Origin: an uncultured Erythrobacter sp.
GTDB taxonomy: Bacteria > Pseudomonadota > Alphaproteobacteria > Sphingomonadales > Sphingomonadaceae
DNA length: 64,000 bases
Assembly (NCBI GenBank): GCA_947503275.1
Contig: CANNCZ010000002.1
Location: forward strand, 1,198,733-1,262,732
Reading direction: 5' to 3'
Positions within the stretch are counted from its first letter, which is position 1, and the number at the start of each line of letters is the position of its first letter. Below, in pieces: positions 25,139-34,601 of this stretch. The notes below the pieces were generated by a model. The model saw only the letters and a program-made list of their open reading frames with translations, was not told the origin of the DNA and ran no database searches. A program made the translations under genes and the position numbers.

Positions 25139-27699
25139 TAGAAGTCGAATTTGGCCCGAACCGTCCAAGTGCGCGGAGGGTTAAGATAGCTAAAGTTCGC
25201 AAGCGCCGATTCCACCGCTTCTTCGTCAAAGCAGTTCTTGCACTCTGCGATGAGCGACCAACCGGCCACATTGGTTAGGGTGAGCGAGGCGTTGAGGATC
25301 CAGCGATCTTCGCTGAACGAACCCGATGCAGGGACAATGGGATTGCCCAGCCCTTGCGTGTTGGTCGGGAAGACCGTCCCGCTCGGACCCGTCACAGCTT
25401 GATCAAACAGGGTCAGCTCGCTGGTCCCTACTTCGCTGTCGCTGCGCCAATTCGCATTGATCGATGGGATCAATGAAAAGTCACCAAATTCCGCCTCGTA
25501 GCTGGCGCCTAACGCGACCGTGAACTCCGGTGTCCGAACTGGTTCGGCCAATGATCCATCCGGGGCGACAATGCCCACACCGCATGCCGGGGCGTTGTCT
25601 GCGCCCGTGGTGTTGGGAAGTTGGCCCGCCGCAAGTTGCGTCAGACAGTTCGCCTGCTGCGCTGCGACCGATTGGACACCAAATTCATCAAGCGCCGGGG
25701 CATTGGCGTCGATGTTGTATTCATCGTCCTGATACCCGATTGCCGCGAAGAGATTTAGCCCATCGACCGGAACTGTCGTGATTTCAATTTCGACACCTTT
25801 GTTTTCATAATCGGCGAAATTGCGCGTGATGAAAGCAAGCGATCCGTCGTCCCGAACAAATGCCGATGGGGTTTGGAGGTCCGATACATCGAGGTAGAAC
25901 CCGGTTATGTTGACACGCAACAGGCGATCAAACAGGTCCATCTTGGCACCGGCTTCGTAACTCCACGCGGTCTCTGGACCGAAGGGCAGCAGCTCACTTG
26001 GTGAAGTGCCGCGAGCGTTCCAACCGCCAGATTTGAACCCGCGCGTGGCCGATGCGAAGATGAAGATATCGTCGCTCACGTCATAGTTCACCGCAAAACG
26101 CGGCGTGAAAATGCCAACCGATTGCTCTGTGGGGATCGGGGTGCCGTTGGTGGCAATCATATTGGCGGTATCGATACAGGTCGATGGGCCAAACTGGGCC
26201 GCCGCTTGGCACAGGCCGCCTGCGCGCGCCCGATTGTCGCGGATGGAAAACTCCTTTTCCTCGTCCGTATATCGGATACCGGCGGTCAAGGTCAGCGCGT
26301 CGGTAACGTTCAGGTCGGCTTGAGCATACGCGGCCCATGCTTCCGCTGTGTTGTCGATCACGCGATCGGCCAGCACCAATGGGAAACCGTCAGGCGGCGG
26401 ACCGCCCGGCCCGAGATTGAGTGAGAAGATGTCACCGAAGTCGGTGCGGTTCTCTTCATAGAAATAGAACACGCCGCCGACAACGTCGATAAGCCCGTTG
26501 CCAACCGAGCCGCTGAACTTCACTTCTTGAGTGAATTGTGTGTGCTCCCCCTGATTGGCGATGGTGAAGCCGCCAAAGGTAAAGCCGGTCACAGCCGGAT
26601 TGGGGTTCGATGTGCTGGGCAGGCCGCGGCCATCAGCAAAATCGAGCGCGAAATCCTGTGTAATGTCGACGAAGCCAGTGATCAGGTTCACCGACCAATC
26701 AGGCGACAGTTCGATCTCTAGATTGCTCGAAACGAAATTCATCCGCGCTTCATTGCCCAAGCCGAATTCATTCTTTTCGCCGGTTAAAAGCGGCCCAAAA
26801 ATGGGGCTCGTAAAGGTGCTGTCTTCGGTCAGGCCTGTCGAAACAAACCGCCCGCTACAATTGGTGGGATCGGTTGGGTCGCAATCGAAATTCAGGATGT
26901 TGCCAGAATCTGCGAATGTATGAATGTATGACCCGGTCCAGCGGACGCTGTCCGACAATTCACCGCGCAGCCCGAGGCGGACGCCGTAGCCGTCGTTCTC
27001 ATTGGTGCGCTCGCCAGTCAGATTGTTGATCGCATAGCCATCATCATCTTGCCAATATCCAGACACTTTGACGGCAAATGTCTCGGCCAATGGAATGTCG
27101 AGCGAAGCGCGACCCATCTTGCGTTCGTAAGCACCATAGCCGATTTCGGCATACCCTGCGAATTCATCGCCCGGTTCTGCAAGAAAGACGCTAATCGCGC
27201 CGCCGGTTGTGTTGCGGCCAAACAACGTACCTTGCGGCCCACGCAGAACTTCCACTCGGTCAACGTCAAAGAAAGACAGATTGTTGGCGTTCTGACGCGA
27301 CAGATAAATATCGTCGACATAGGTGCCAATCGGCGGATCGAAGGTGGCGATGGATTCGCTGTTCCCGATACCGCGCAGGTAATAGGAGTTTGCCGTGCCA
27401 AGACCCGTATTGTTCAGGCCGACAAGGTTCGGCACGAATGCTGCCACTTCGAGAGCATTAGCGATCCCGCGTGTTTCCAATTCTTCCTGACTGAACGCCG
27501 TGATCGGGATGGGCACGTCTTGGACGCTTTCCTCGCGGCGCTGTGCCGTGACGATGATCGTGCCGACACCGCGTTGTTCTTCGGCGGTACCCACATCCTC
27601 ATCCTGTTCCTGCGCTGCCGCAGCGGCGGGGAACGCCGCCAAAGCAACAATCGAAGTCATGCCAAGTAGTGCGAACTTCTTCGAATTAGACGGAGCCAT
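25138..27699 (-). CDS. TonB-dependent outer-membrane receptor (FecA/CirA-like, sphingomonad type)
   Basis: 853 residues from ATG 27699, preceded by GAGGAAGGAATTCGGAAT. Signal peptide 1-29 ends AAAAAQ; a TonB-box-like TIIVTAQRREES follows at about 46. The plug has VEVLRGPQGTLFGRNTTGGAI (about 150-170, TonB_dep_Rec plug hallmark) and the barrel ends RTWTVRAKFDF with a terminal Phe. It heads the eight-gene operon down to the FAD monooxygenase, so it is likely the uptake gate for the substrate of that operon. Two operator copies lie 72-131 bases upstream. Confidence 0.95.
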   Translation of the reverse strand: MAPSNSKKFALLGMTSIVALAAFPAAAAAQEQDEDVGTAEEQRGVGTIIVTAQRREESVQDVPIPITAFSQEELETRGIANALEVAAFVPNLVGLNNTGLGTANSYYLRGIGNSESIATFDPPIGTYVDDIYLSRQNANNLSFFDVDRVEVLRGPQGTLFGRNTTGGAISVFLAEPGDEFAGYAEIGYGAYERKMGRASLDIPLAETFAVKVSGYWQDDDGYAINNLTGERTNENDGYGVRLGLRGELSDSVRWTGSYIHTFADSGNILNFDCDPTDPTNCSGRFVSTGLTEDSTFTSPIFGPLLTGEKNEFGLGNEARMNFVSSNLEIELSPDWSVNLITGFVDITQDFALDFADGRGLPSTSNPNPAVTGFTFGGFTIANQGEHTQFTQEVKFSGSVGNGLIDVVGGVFYFYEENRTDFGDIFSLNLGPGGPPPDGFPLVLADRVIDNTAEAWAAYAQADLNVTDALTLTAGIRYTDEEKEFSIRDNRARAGGLCQAAAQFGPSTCIDTANMIATNGTPIPTEQSVGIFTPRFAVNYDVSDDIFIFASATRGFKSGGWNARGTSPSELLPFGPETAWSYEAGAKMDLFDRLLRVNITGFYLDVSDLQTPSAFVRDDGSLAFITRNFADYENKGVEIEITTVPVDGLNLFAAIGYQDDEYNIDANAPALDEFGVQSVAAQQANCLTQLAAGQLPNTTGADNAPACGVGIVAPDGSLAEPVRTPEFTVALGASYEAEFGDFSLIPSINANWRSDSEVGTSELTLFDQAVTGPSGTVFPTNTQGLGNPIVPASGSFSEDRWILNASLTLTNVAGWSLIAECKNCFDEEAVESALANFSYLNPPRTWTVRAKFDF

Positions 27700-27770
27700 A
27701 TTCCGAATTCCTTCCTCGAGTTGAGAGCGAAGCCAGCTTTCCGCTGATCTTTCCTCCTGCCTGCAATTCA

Positions 27771-27788
27771 AATTTGTCCGGACAACCT
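27771..27788. promoter_or_regulatory. Operator O2 (left half perfect)
   Basis: AATTTGTCCGGACAACCT carries 15 bases of the consensus, with the outer part of the right arm changed. It lies 72 bases before the receptor start at 27699. Its centre is 42 bases from that of O3, four helical turns, which would put both sites on the same DNA face. Confidence 0.75.
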
Positions 27789-27812
27789 CTTGCTTGTCAA
27801 GCGCGGAAGTGC

Positions 27813-27830
27813 AATTTGTCCGGACAAGTT
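27813..27830. promoter_or_regulatory. Operator O3
   Basis: AATTTGTCCGGACAAGTT matches the consensus palindrome at 17 of 18 positions. It lies between the divergent receptor (27699, minus) and membrane-protein (27893, plus) genes, 63 bases from the latter. Confidence 0.78.
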
Positions 27831-27892
27831 GAATTTGTGCGTCGCTCGGCGTGGCGTTTGAGCAACAGTTTCCGAGAAGGGGGCCATCCGGA

Positions 27893-28570
27893 ATGCCAGA
27901 ATTTGCTTATCCCATTTTAGTCTATGCGCATCTTTTGCTCTTCGTTCTTTGGCTCGGTGCGGATGTCGGGGTGTTTGTGTTGGGGCAGCATTTTCGCCGC
28001 CGCGAAACCTATACGCTTGAACAACGTATCGCGCTGCTCAAACTGCTGGTGGAGATCGACATGGTCCCGCGCAGCGCGTGGGCGTTGATGGTGCCATTGT
28101 CACTGAGCGTGGTTCAGTTGGGCGGTTGGTGGGATGCGCCTGTTTGGTTGGTCGTTGGCGCTTGGGTCGTTGGGATAGCCTGGCTTTGGCTGGTGTGGGA
28201 TTCGCATATGCATGACATGACCCCTCGCGCCGCACGCAACCGCAAAATCGAAGGGTGGTTGCGCTGGATCATCGGAGGTTTTTATCTGTGGCTGGGCGCG
28301 CAGAGCCTCATCATCAACGCTCCGCTGATACCAGATTGGCTGGCGTGGAAGGCGTTCATGTTCGGGTTGATCTTCGTGGCTGCAATTATGATCGATGTCG
28401 CGTTCAAGCCAGTCGGAGCGCAGTTGGCGGCAGTGATGGAGCAGGGGTCGAGTGACGAGACTGAAATCCCCTTGCGTCAGACAATGGACAAGACCCGCCT
28501 TTGGGTATGGGCGGTCTACATCTTGCTGTTGATCACAGCGTTCCTTGGGAATGTGAAACCGTCGTTTTGA
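27893..28570 (+). CDS. Multi-pass membrane protein, paralogue of the protein at 0.1 kb
   Basis: 225 residues from ATG 27893, preceded by GAAGGGGGCC; an in-frame GTG at 27851 has no ribosome site. Five or six membrane segments, an N-terminal FVLWLGADVGVF and a terminal FLGNVKPSF link it to the product of 111-803. The tryptophan-rich middle region (about 85-115) is distinctive. It stands alone between two TonB receptors and has operators on both sides, so it belongs to the regulon. A role in energising or assembling uptake is possible but not supported by a recognised motif. Confidence 0.78.
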   Translation: MPEFAYPILVYAHLLLFVLWLGADVGVFVLGQHFRRRETYTLEQRIALLKLLVEIDMVPRSAWALMVPLSLSVVQLGGWWDAPVWLVVGAWVVGIAWLWLVWDSHMHDMTPRAARNRKIEGWLRWIIGGFYLWLGAQSLIINAPLIPDWLAWKAFMFGLIFVAAIMIDVAFKPVGAQLAAVMEQGSSDETEIPLRQTMDKTRLWVWAVYILLLITAFLGNVKPSF

Positions 28571-28605
28571 TGGGTCACATCACAGCTGTTTTCAAACACC
28601 GAAAA

Positions 28606-28638
28606 AATTTGTCTGGACAAATTTTGTTGATTTGTCCG
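28606..28638. promoter_or_regulatory. Operator O4 with an adjacent half-site
   Basis: AATTTGTCTGGACAAATT at 28606-28623 matches the palindrome with one central change. A half-site, GATTTGTCCG at 28629-28638, follows 23 bases further on. Both precede the receptor gene at 28703. Confidence 0.75.
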
Positions 28639-28702
28639 ATAGTGTGAATTGGGACGGAGATTGCGCTGCACAGGGATCGCTGCGCTTTTTGGGAGGATAA
28701 TA

Positions 28703-31201
28703 ATGAAGACTATTTTTGGCGGGGCATTGCTGGCCGCGACTATGCTGACACCGGCGTCTCTCGCCGCACAAGACAGCGATACCACCGATGATGCGCCGCA
28801 AACGGCCAACAGTGTTGGTGCAGAGATTATCGTCACCGCGCGTAAGCGTGAGGAATCGCTTCAGAGCGTACCAACCACCGTCGCCGTCACCACGGCCGAA
28901 CGGATTGAAAACCTCAATCTCAATAACCTCGAAGACATTGCTAACACCACGCCGGGGCTGATCTTTGACGAGAGCTTTGGCCGCAACGGCAATCGTCCTG
29001 TTATTCGCGGTCAAGCGAACATCTTAGGCGAATCTGGCGTCGCCTTCTTCATAGATGGCATCTATTACACCGGTTCACTCGCCGATTACGATGTGGACAC
29101 AATTGAACGGGTCGAAGTGGTAAAGGGCCCGCAAAGCGCCCTTTATGGCCGCAACACCTATTCGGGCGCGATCAACATTATCTCGCGTCTTCCTGGTGAT
29201 ACGTGGGAAGGACGGATCGCTGCCGATATCGCCGAACACGACCGCTACGAAGTCACCGCAGCTATTCGAGGCCCAATCAGCGACGGCCTTTCGCTTGGTC
29301 TGAACGGCCGGTTCTATGATTTTGGCGGTGAGTTCACCAACCAATTTGACGGCGATACGGTTGGCCAGCAATCCTCATGGTCGGCATCAGGCGTGCTCAA
29401 TTGGGACAATGGCGGCGCGTTTCGCGCGACCGCACGTGCGTATTACAACCGCACCGATGACGGGCAACCGGCGATCTTTGCGCAAGGCACCGGCGAGAAC
29501 AATTGCCTATTCGACAACGGGGCATTGTACGATGGCGGCGGGCGCTATTTCTGCGGCGTTATTCTGCCCGGCGAAGTCAACACTGACTTCAGCCGTCAAT
29601 TTGCCGATGCCAGCGCCGTGGGCATCGAAGCGGACACTTATAACACCTCGCTTCGGATGGAATATGATTTGAGCGATCAGTTGACCCTTGTGTCGCTGAC
29701 CGGCTTTAATGACCGCACCGAAACCCAGCTGACCGATGGCGATTACAGTCCAAACAGCTTCCAAACGGCGGTTTTTGCGCGCTTCCCTGCAGGGGCTCCG
29801 ACAGGTTTTGGACCAGCTGGGCCGATCTTCCCGTTCGGCTTTGTCGGATCGACCGTTGATTTCAGCTTCGCCAACCGCAACGAAACGCAAGATTTCTCGC
29901 AAGAGCTGAAACTGATTTATGAAAGCGACATGTTCGATTTCATTGTCGGCGGTTACTACTTCGACCAAAGCTCCGACAATTTCTCAATCCGTGATGTTCC
30001 CGCCGATGCCGCTGCCCGTGCTGGCGCGAGTTTTGGCGATGCGCTCGGTGCAGAGATTGGCCGCTGTGCTGCCAATCCCAATTGCGGCAGTGTTGCGCCG
30101 TTCTTCGGGCCATCGACACCGAACGATCGCAGTGAAAACCTGTTAGATATCGAAAACTACGCCGTTTTCGGTGCGGTCAACTGGCACATCACGCCAGAGA
30201 TCAATCTCGGTTTTGAGGGACGCTATGCTGAAGAACGGATCAGCCAGACTGCATTCGATTTTGACGAAGGCGATCCGCGCCCTGCCGGGGTTTCGGCCGA
30301 CGCAACCTTTAGCGAGTTCACGCCGCGCGTGACTTTTGATTGGCAATACACCCCGGATAATTTGTTCTACGCGATTTACGCGCAAGGACAGAAACCAGGT
30401 GGGTTCAACGGTGTGCTGGCGATCGCCGCCGGTGTCCCAACGTTCGAAGCCGAAGACGCGACCTCTTACGAAGTGGGCTTCAAGAACAGCTTTGCCGACG
30501 GCAGCGTGATCTTCAATATCGCGGCGTTCTATAACGAGATCGAAGGCTATCAGTTGACGCAGAACATTTCGGTTCCGCCTAACCAGGTTAGCGCGATCGT
30601 GAATGCGGGCGACGCAGAAATCTTCGGCATCGAGGCAGAGGTTATCGGAGAGCTTTCCCCCGGTCTCGTGATCACTGCTAATTATGCTTATGCGAACAGC
30701 GAGTTCACCAGCGGTGTGGATGCTAACCAAGGTGTCCTAAATGATGTGGCCGATGATGGTCTTGTCAATTGTTCAACCGGCGATCAATTCCCGACCGCCG
30801 GGGTTGCTTGCACTGAATCACTATTTGGATCGATTGTTGGTCAAGCGATACCGCGTGCCCCACGGCACCGCGCGTTTTTTGACGCCAATTATCGGTCTGG
30901 TACCGAGATCGGCAGAGGCACTTGGGACTTCTTTACCGGCGCAAACATCACCTACACTTCATCCAGTTTTGCGCAGGTGCACAATCTTGCCCGGACAGGC
31001 CATGCGGTTGAAGTGGATGCGCGGATCGGAATTGAGAATGATCGGTACCGTGTTCAACTCTACGTCAACAATCTGTTCGACGAAGATGCCGTGCAACAGA
31101 TCATCCGATATGCGGATGCGGATGTAAATTTCCGCCGCAGCTTCATCGCTGGTCTCCGCCCCGGCCGCCGAGTTGGTGTGGTGTTCTCAGCTGGTTTCTG
31201 A
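28703..31201 (+). CDS. TonB-dependent outer-membrane receptor
   Basis: 832 residues from ATG 28703, with a strong GGGAGGATAATA site. Signal peptide ends SLAAQ at about residue 23; TonB-box-like EIIVTARKREES at about 40; plug motif VEVVKGPQSALYGRNTYSGAI; barrel end GRRVGVVFSAGF. Same general class as the receptor at 25138-27699 but clearly divergent from it (PQSALYGRNTYSG rather than PQGTLFGRNTTGG). It is monocistronic and followed by a terminator. Two receptors under the same operator suggest two forms of the substrate or a substrate plus cofactor. Confidence 0.95.
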   Translation: MKTIFGGALLAATMLTPASLAAQDSDTTDDAPQTANSVGAEIIVTARKREESLQSVPTTVAVTTAERIENLNLNNLEDIANTTPGLIFDESFGRNGNRPVIRGQANILGESGVAFFIDGIYYTGSLADYDVDTIERVEVVKGPQSALYGRNTYSGAINIISRLPGDTWEGRIAADIAEHDRYEVTAAIRGPISDGLSLGLNGRFYDFGGEFTNQFDGDTVGQQSSWSASGVLNWDNGGAFRATARAYYNRTDDGQPAIFAQGTGENNCLFDNGALYDGGGRYFCGVILPGEVNTDFSRQFADASAVGIEADTYNTSLRMEYDLSDQLTLVSLTGFNDRTETQLTDGDYSPNSFQTAVFARFPAGAPTGFGPAGPIFPFGFVGSTVDFSFANRNETQDFSQELKLIYESDMFDFIVGGYYFDQSSDNFSIRDVPADAAARAGASFGDALGAEIGRCAANPNCGSVAPFFGPSTPNDRSENLLDIENYAVFGAVNWHITPEINLGFEGRYAEERISQTAFDFDEGDPRPAGVSADATFSEFTPRVTFDWQYTPDNLFYAIYAQGQKPGGFNGVLAIAAGVPTFEAEDATSYEVGFKNSFADGSVIFNIAAFYNEIEGYQLTQNISVPPNQVSAIVNAGDAEIFGIEAEVIGELSPGLVITANYAYANSEFTSGVDANQGVLNDVADDGLVNCSTGDQFPTAGVACTESLFGSIVGQAIPRAPRHRAFFDANYRSGTEIGRGTWDFFTGANITYTSSSFAQVHNLARTGHAVEVDARIGIENDRYRVQLYVNNLFDEDAVQQIIRYADADVNFRRSFIAGLRPGRRVGVVFSAGF

Positions 31202-31235
31202 CCGCAAACGTGGCAATAGCCTACAACACAATGAG

Positions 31236-31268
31236 AAAGGGCGGATGCGCAATGCCTCCGCCCTTTTT
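31236..31268. terminator. Rho-independent terminator between convergent genes
   Basis: AAAGGGCGGA at 31236-31245 pairs exactly with TCCGCCCTTT at 31257-31266, the stem ending in a T-run to 31268. It lies 35 bases after the receptor stop and six before the stop of the convergent amine oxidase; the A-run on the left means it can act in both directions. Confidence 0.88.
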
Positions 31269-31273
31269 GTGAT

Positions 31274-32689
31274 TTAGGACCGGGTTAGAACCGTCTGAGC
31301 AGCGCGTTCGCCGCTCTCAAGCGCGGCTTCCATGCCGCTGCTGACATGGGCCAAATGCTCGCCCGCAAAATGCAGCCGTTTGCCTTGATGCTGCACCGCG
31401 GCGCTCAAAGCGCGCGCCATGCCGGTTCCGATATGGTGATAGATGCCGCGCGCATTGGGGCTGCGTTGCCAGCTATAAATCCGCTCGACGGTCAGTTTGC
31501 CGCGGGCCGATGGTCGCGCGCTCTCGATCCGAGCCGCAATAGCGCGCTTTGCAGCCTCTTCTGGCATTCGGTCGAGCAAATCCGCTCCTGCGCCGGTCGT
31601 CCATAATTTGAGCATGGGTGGGGCCGCGCCAGAACCGTCCGAAAGGACAAAAACGCGCCCAATTAGCGGATCATCGGTCCATAATGTGTCGGGATAGCGG
31701 TCGTCCTGCCAAAACGGTTGTGCTGCGCGGATATAGGCGAAGCTCGCGCGGGTATACGGCAATTGCGCAATCATCCGGGCGAAGGGCGGAGTTAGATCAG
31801 CGCGGATGGGAATGTGGCGGAGCGCAGCAAAGGGAATGGTGCAAATGACCTGCTGCGCGCGCAGCACGTGGTCGGCGAGGCGAAGATCGACGCCGTCCGC
31901 CTCCTCCGCAATCGCCAGCACGCTTTCGCCCAATCGCACTGCACCCGAAAGCCGCCGCGCCATTGCTTCGGGCAGGCGCTGCGACCCGCCGACAACCGTC
32001 GAAACAGGGCCGGGCTGGCTGCGAAAGATGGCAAAGGTGCGGGCCAGATGCAGTTGTGACATGCTCGCCAGATCATTGCCGTTGAAATTGGCTTCGATCA
32101 GGCGTTGTGCCTCTTGGCTTGCACCGGCCGATCGCAACGCCTGCCGCACCGATATGTCGAACTCAGGCGGCGCATCGCGCCAACTTTCGATCGGATCAAG
32201 CGATGGCAGTGCCCTAGCGAACCTGCGCAGCAACGCCGCAGGTTCCGTTGCCCTTTCTGACGGCAGCAAGCGGTTGCCAGGACTTTCCGCCCAATTATCC
32301 GGCGATGCGCTGTGTCCTCGAATGGAATAGAGGTTGCCGGGAGTTTGAAGCCTGCCCGCTCCCGCACCGGGGGTGATCGAGAGTTCGACGCCGAGTTCTG
32401 CAGCAATGGAATGCAGCCGTGTATAGCCCGCACCGATTTGAATGCCGCCCGCATCGGGCGAACCGGGCAAGTCATCGAGTGTGTGTAGCCGACCGCCAAT
32501 ACGGTTTTCAGCCTCCAGCACCACAACCGAAAGCCCGGCGCGTTCGCACAACCGAGCGGCGCTGAGCCCCGCCAGCCCGGCCCCGATAATCGCAACGTCG
32601 GCCTCCGTCCGACCCCACGCCGCCCTCGGGGCCGCCGCCGCCACTAAGGCGGCGGACGTGCCCGCAAGAAAGGCGCGCCGGGTCGTCAC
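31274..32689 (-). CDS. Tat-exported flavin amine oxidase
   Basis: 471 residues. The leader MTTRRAFLAGTSAALVAAAA is a classical Tat signal, so the flavoprotein is folded before export. FAD-binding GAGLAGLSAARL follows at 36-47, then EAENRIGGRL (the conserved GG doublet motif), and the C-terminal FAGEHLAHVSSGMEAALESG of the monoamine oxidase/polyamine oxidase family. It would oxidise an amine or related C-N or C-C bond in the periplasm. It is co-transcribed with the DUF1838 gene 12 bases upstream. Confidence 0.92.
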   Translation of the reverse strand: MTTRRAFLAGTSAALVAAAAPRAAWGRTEADVAIIGAGLAGLSAARLCERAGLSVVVLEAENRIGGRLHTLDDLPGSPDAGGIQIGAGYTRLHSIAAELGVELSITPGAGAGRLQTPGNLYSIRGHSASPDNWAESPGNRLLPSERATEPAALLRRFARALPSLDPIESWRDAPPEFDISVRQALRSAGASQEAQRLIEANFNGNDLASMSQLHLARTFAIFRSQPGPVSTVVGGSQRLPEAMARRLSGAVRLGESVLAIAEEADGVDLRLADHVLRAQQVICTIPFAALRHIPIRADLTPPFARMIAQLPYTRASFAYIRAAQPFWQDDRYPDTLWTDDPLIGRVFVLSDGSGAAPPMLKLWTTGAGADLLDRMPEEAAKRAIAARIESARPSARGKLTVERIYSWQRSPNARGIYHHIGTGMARALSAAVQHQGKRLHFAGEHLAHVSSGMEAALESGERAAQTVLTRS

Positions 32690-32701
32690 CGAAGTCCGGC
32701 C

Positions 32702-33634
32702 TTAATGGCCCTCGCCCGTGTGCTCTTCTTCGCTCGCCTCGGCGCGCGCCTGATCGGTCAACATTCTGAACTTCGTCCAAGTTGTCTCATTGCGGCGGGC
32801 ATCATCCTTTGGCGGCGCTTGTTCATAGATGGGATAATTCTCGCGGATTTCATCTTTCAAAACATCCGGCAGTTCTTCGAAGCCGCCGGGCAATTTGCGG
32901 CCCATGGCGTTAAAGACCATTTGGCCGGGGCGTCCCCCCATTTCCATCCATGGTGCCCAAGGCGAAATCCGGACCCAGCTGATCATCGGATAGGCTGTTG
33001 GCGTGCTGGAATCATACAGATCGCTCTTCAAAGCAGCGAAATCAAAAATCTCCATCGCGTGGTACATATTGCCGACATATTGCTGATACTCTCCCGCCAG
33101 CGGGTTGGGGTAGAACAGCGGGACTTCGAATGGCATGAAGACGTACGGTCCGGCCTCCGTCAGCGATGAAAGCGCGTAAGGCGTTCCGTCGGCACTGCGG
33201 GGAAAATTTGGCCGCCCGTTCACCGGATCATTGTGGATTTGCATAACATCGACCGTCTCGCCGGTGTAAGGGTTCTCCCAGCGATCCAAGACTTCGCCGG
33301 TTTCCGGATCCAGCATCAGCATGACCTCGCGGCTGATCAAACGCCAACCAGTTCCGCGTTCTGGATCAGTGACTTCGACGCAGCGGCGGATATTCATCCC
33401 TTCACCTTGGAACAGCAGCTTGTCCCGCACGCCGGGGCTGCGGCCGTAAATATTGCCGGACCAGTGATAGACGGCGGGCTCATCCTCAGACACACCGCAT
33501 TGCAGACGTTTGGAAATTTCTAGAGCGTCTTCGGGGTTAGTGGGGTCCAACATTTGCGCCGACGAAGGCGCTGCCAAAACGGTGGAACCTGCCAACAGGC
33601 TTGCTGCTAAGAAAAGCGTTTTCATCAATTTCAT
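32702..33634 (-). CDS. Exported DUF1838 family protein
   Basis: 310 residues from ATG 33634, after CTTGGGAGGGAACAG. A signal peptide (to about residue 24, TVLAAPSSAQ) precedes a DUF1838 domain recognised from VYHWSGNIYGRSPG, GEGMNIRRCV, LISREVMLMLDPETGEVL and NPYTGETVDVMQIHNDPVN. DUF1838 proteins have no known activity but recur in sphingomonad catabolic clusters. The start lies 31 bases from operator O5. Confidence 0.85.
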   Translation of the reverse strand: MKLMKTLFLAASLLAGSTVLAAPSSAQMLDPTNPEDALEISKRLQCGVSEDEPAVYHWSGNIYGRSPGVRDKLLFQGEGMNIRRCVEVTDPERGTGWRLISREVMLMLDPETGEVLDRWENPYTGETVDVMQIHNDPVNGRPNFPRSADGTPYALSSLTEAGPYVFMPFEVPLFYPNPLAGEYQQYVGNMYHAMEIFDFAALKSDLYDSSTPTAYPMISWVRISPWAPWMEMGGRPGQMVFNAMGRKLPGGFEELPDVLKDEIRENYPIYEQAPPKDDARRNETTWTKFRMLTDQARAEASEEEHTGEGH

Positions 33635-33664
33635 CTGTTCCCTCCCAAGGGGTATGCATGTAGT

Positions 33665-33682
33665 GATTTGTCCGGACAAATT
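33665..33682. promoter_or_regulatory. Operator O5
   Basis: GATTTGTCCGGACAAATT matches the palindrome at 17 of 18 positions and lies just before the DUF1838 start, between the divergent operons at 33634 (minus) and 33777 (plus). Confidence 0.78.
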
Positions 33683-33703
33683 TGCATTTCTTCCTTGACT
33701 TTA

Positions 33704-33721
33704 TATTTGTCCGGACAAATT
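33704..33721. promoter_or_regulatory. Operator O6, inside a probable promoter
   Basis: TATTTGTCCGGACAAATT matches at 17 of 18 positions, 39 bases centre-to-centre from O5. A TTGACT at 33695-33700 is a good -35 box for the citE-like gene, which would place O6 in the -35 to -10 spacer, a typical repressor position. Confidence 0.75.
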
Positions 33722-33776
33722 GTGAAGCCTCAAAGTTGCCTATTACCGGGTCGCATTTAGAAATGAGTATTTAGCC

Positions 33777-34601
33777 GTGTTTGCCGCAGCCAGCCTTCTG
33801 TTCGTACCGGGCTCGCGTCCCGACCGCTTTGCTAAGGCGAAGGCGGGTGGGGCTGGCTTGACGATCATTGATCTCGAAGATGCGGTTGCGGCCGGCGACA
33901 AGGGGAGCGCGCGCGAAGCAGCCTTGGAGCAGGTGTCGTCGGATGGTGAGGGTTGGGCGGTGCGGATCAATGCGGTGACCACCGCTGCGGGTGTGCGCGA
34001 TCTGGCGGTGCTGACTGAGTGCGTGGATCTTCCTGGCACTCTGCTTGTGCCAATGGTGGAAGCGGAGGCTGAAATTGCGGTTGTAGTGGGCGCGTTGGAG
34101 GGGCGGTGTCCTGCTCTGATCCCGCTGATCGAAACGCCTAAGGGGCTGAGAAATACGCTTGCTATCGCAGCGCATGATGCGGTGACCGCGTTAATGTTTG
34201 GCGGAGGCGATTTTTCGGGAGAGCTGGGTGTGGAGTTGGCGTGGGAGCCTTTGCTGGGCGCGCGCCAACAGTTCATTCTCGCCTGCGCAGAGGCGCGCAA
34301 GCCTGCGATTGATGTGCCTTTTGTTGTACTGGATGATGAGGCTGGGCTTGCGAAGGAATGCGCACAAGGACTCGCGCTTGGCTTTGCCGCAAAGGCTGCG
34401 ATCCACCCGCGGCAAGTGCCCACGATCGATGCCGCTTTCGCACCAAGTGAGGGCGAGGTGGCTGAGGCGCGCGAAGCGCTTGAGGCTTATGAAGCAGGCG
34501 GCGAGCGGGCGATCCGTTTCAAAGGGCGCATGTTAGAAGCGCCCTTCATCAAGAAATACCGCGCGGTTATTGCGCGGGCTGAGGAGCAATCGAATGCGTG
34601 A
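33777..34601 (+). CDS. CitE-like (HpcH/HpaI family) CoA-ester lyase
   Basis: 274 residues from GTG 33777; there is no ATG option. It contains LLFVPGSRPDRFAKA (7-21), TIIDLEDAVAAGDK, the catalytic-region PLIETPKGL (about 121-129) and GGGDFSGELG (about 143-152), all typical of citrate lyase beta, malyl-CoA and citramalyl-CoA lyases. Paired with the downstream MaoC hydratase and CaiB transferases, an activity on (S)-citramalyl-CoA or a related beta-hydroxyacyl-CoA is likely, giving acetyl-CoA or propionyl-CoA plus a 2-oxoacid. This substrate is inferred, not shown. Confidence 0.9.
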   Translation: MFAAASLLFVPGSRPDRFAKAKAGGAGLTIIDLEDAVAAGDKGSAREAALEQVSSDGEGWAVRINAVTTAAGVRDLAVLTECVDLPGTLLVPMVEAEAEIAVVVGALEGRCPALIPLIETPKGLRNTLAIAAHDAVTALMFGGGDFSGELGVELAWEPLLGARQQFILACAEARKPAIDVPFVVLDDEAGLAKECAQGLALGFAAKAAIHPRQVPTIDAAFAPSEGEVAEAREALEAYEAGGERAIRFKGRMLEAPFIKKYRAVIARAEEQSNA

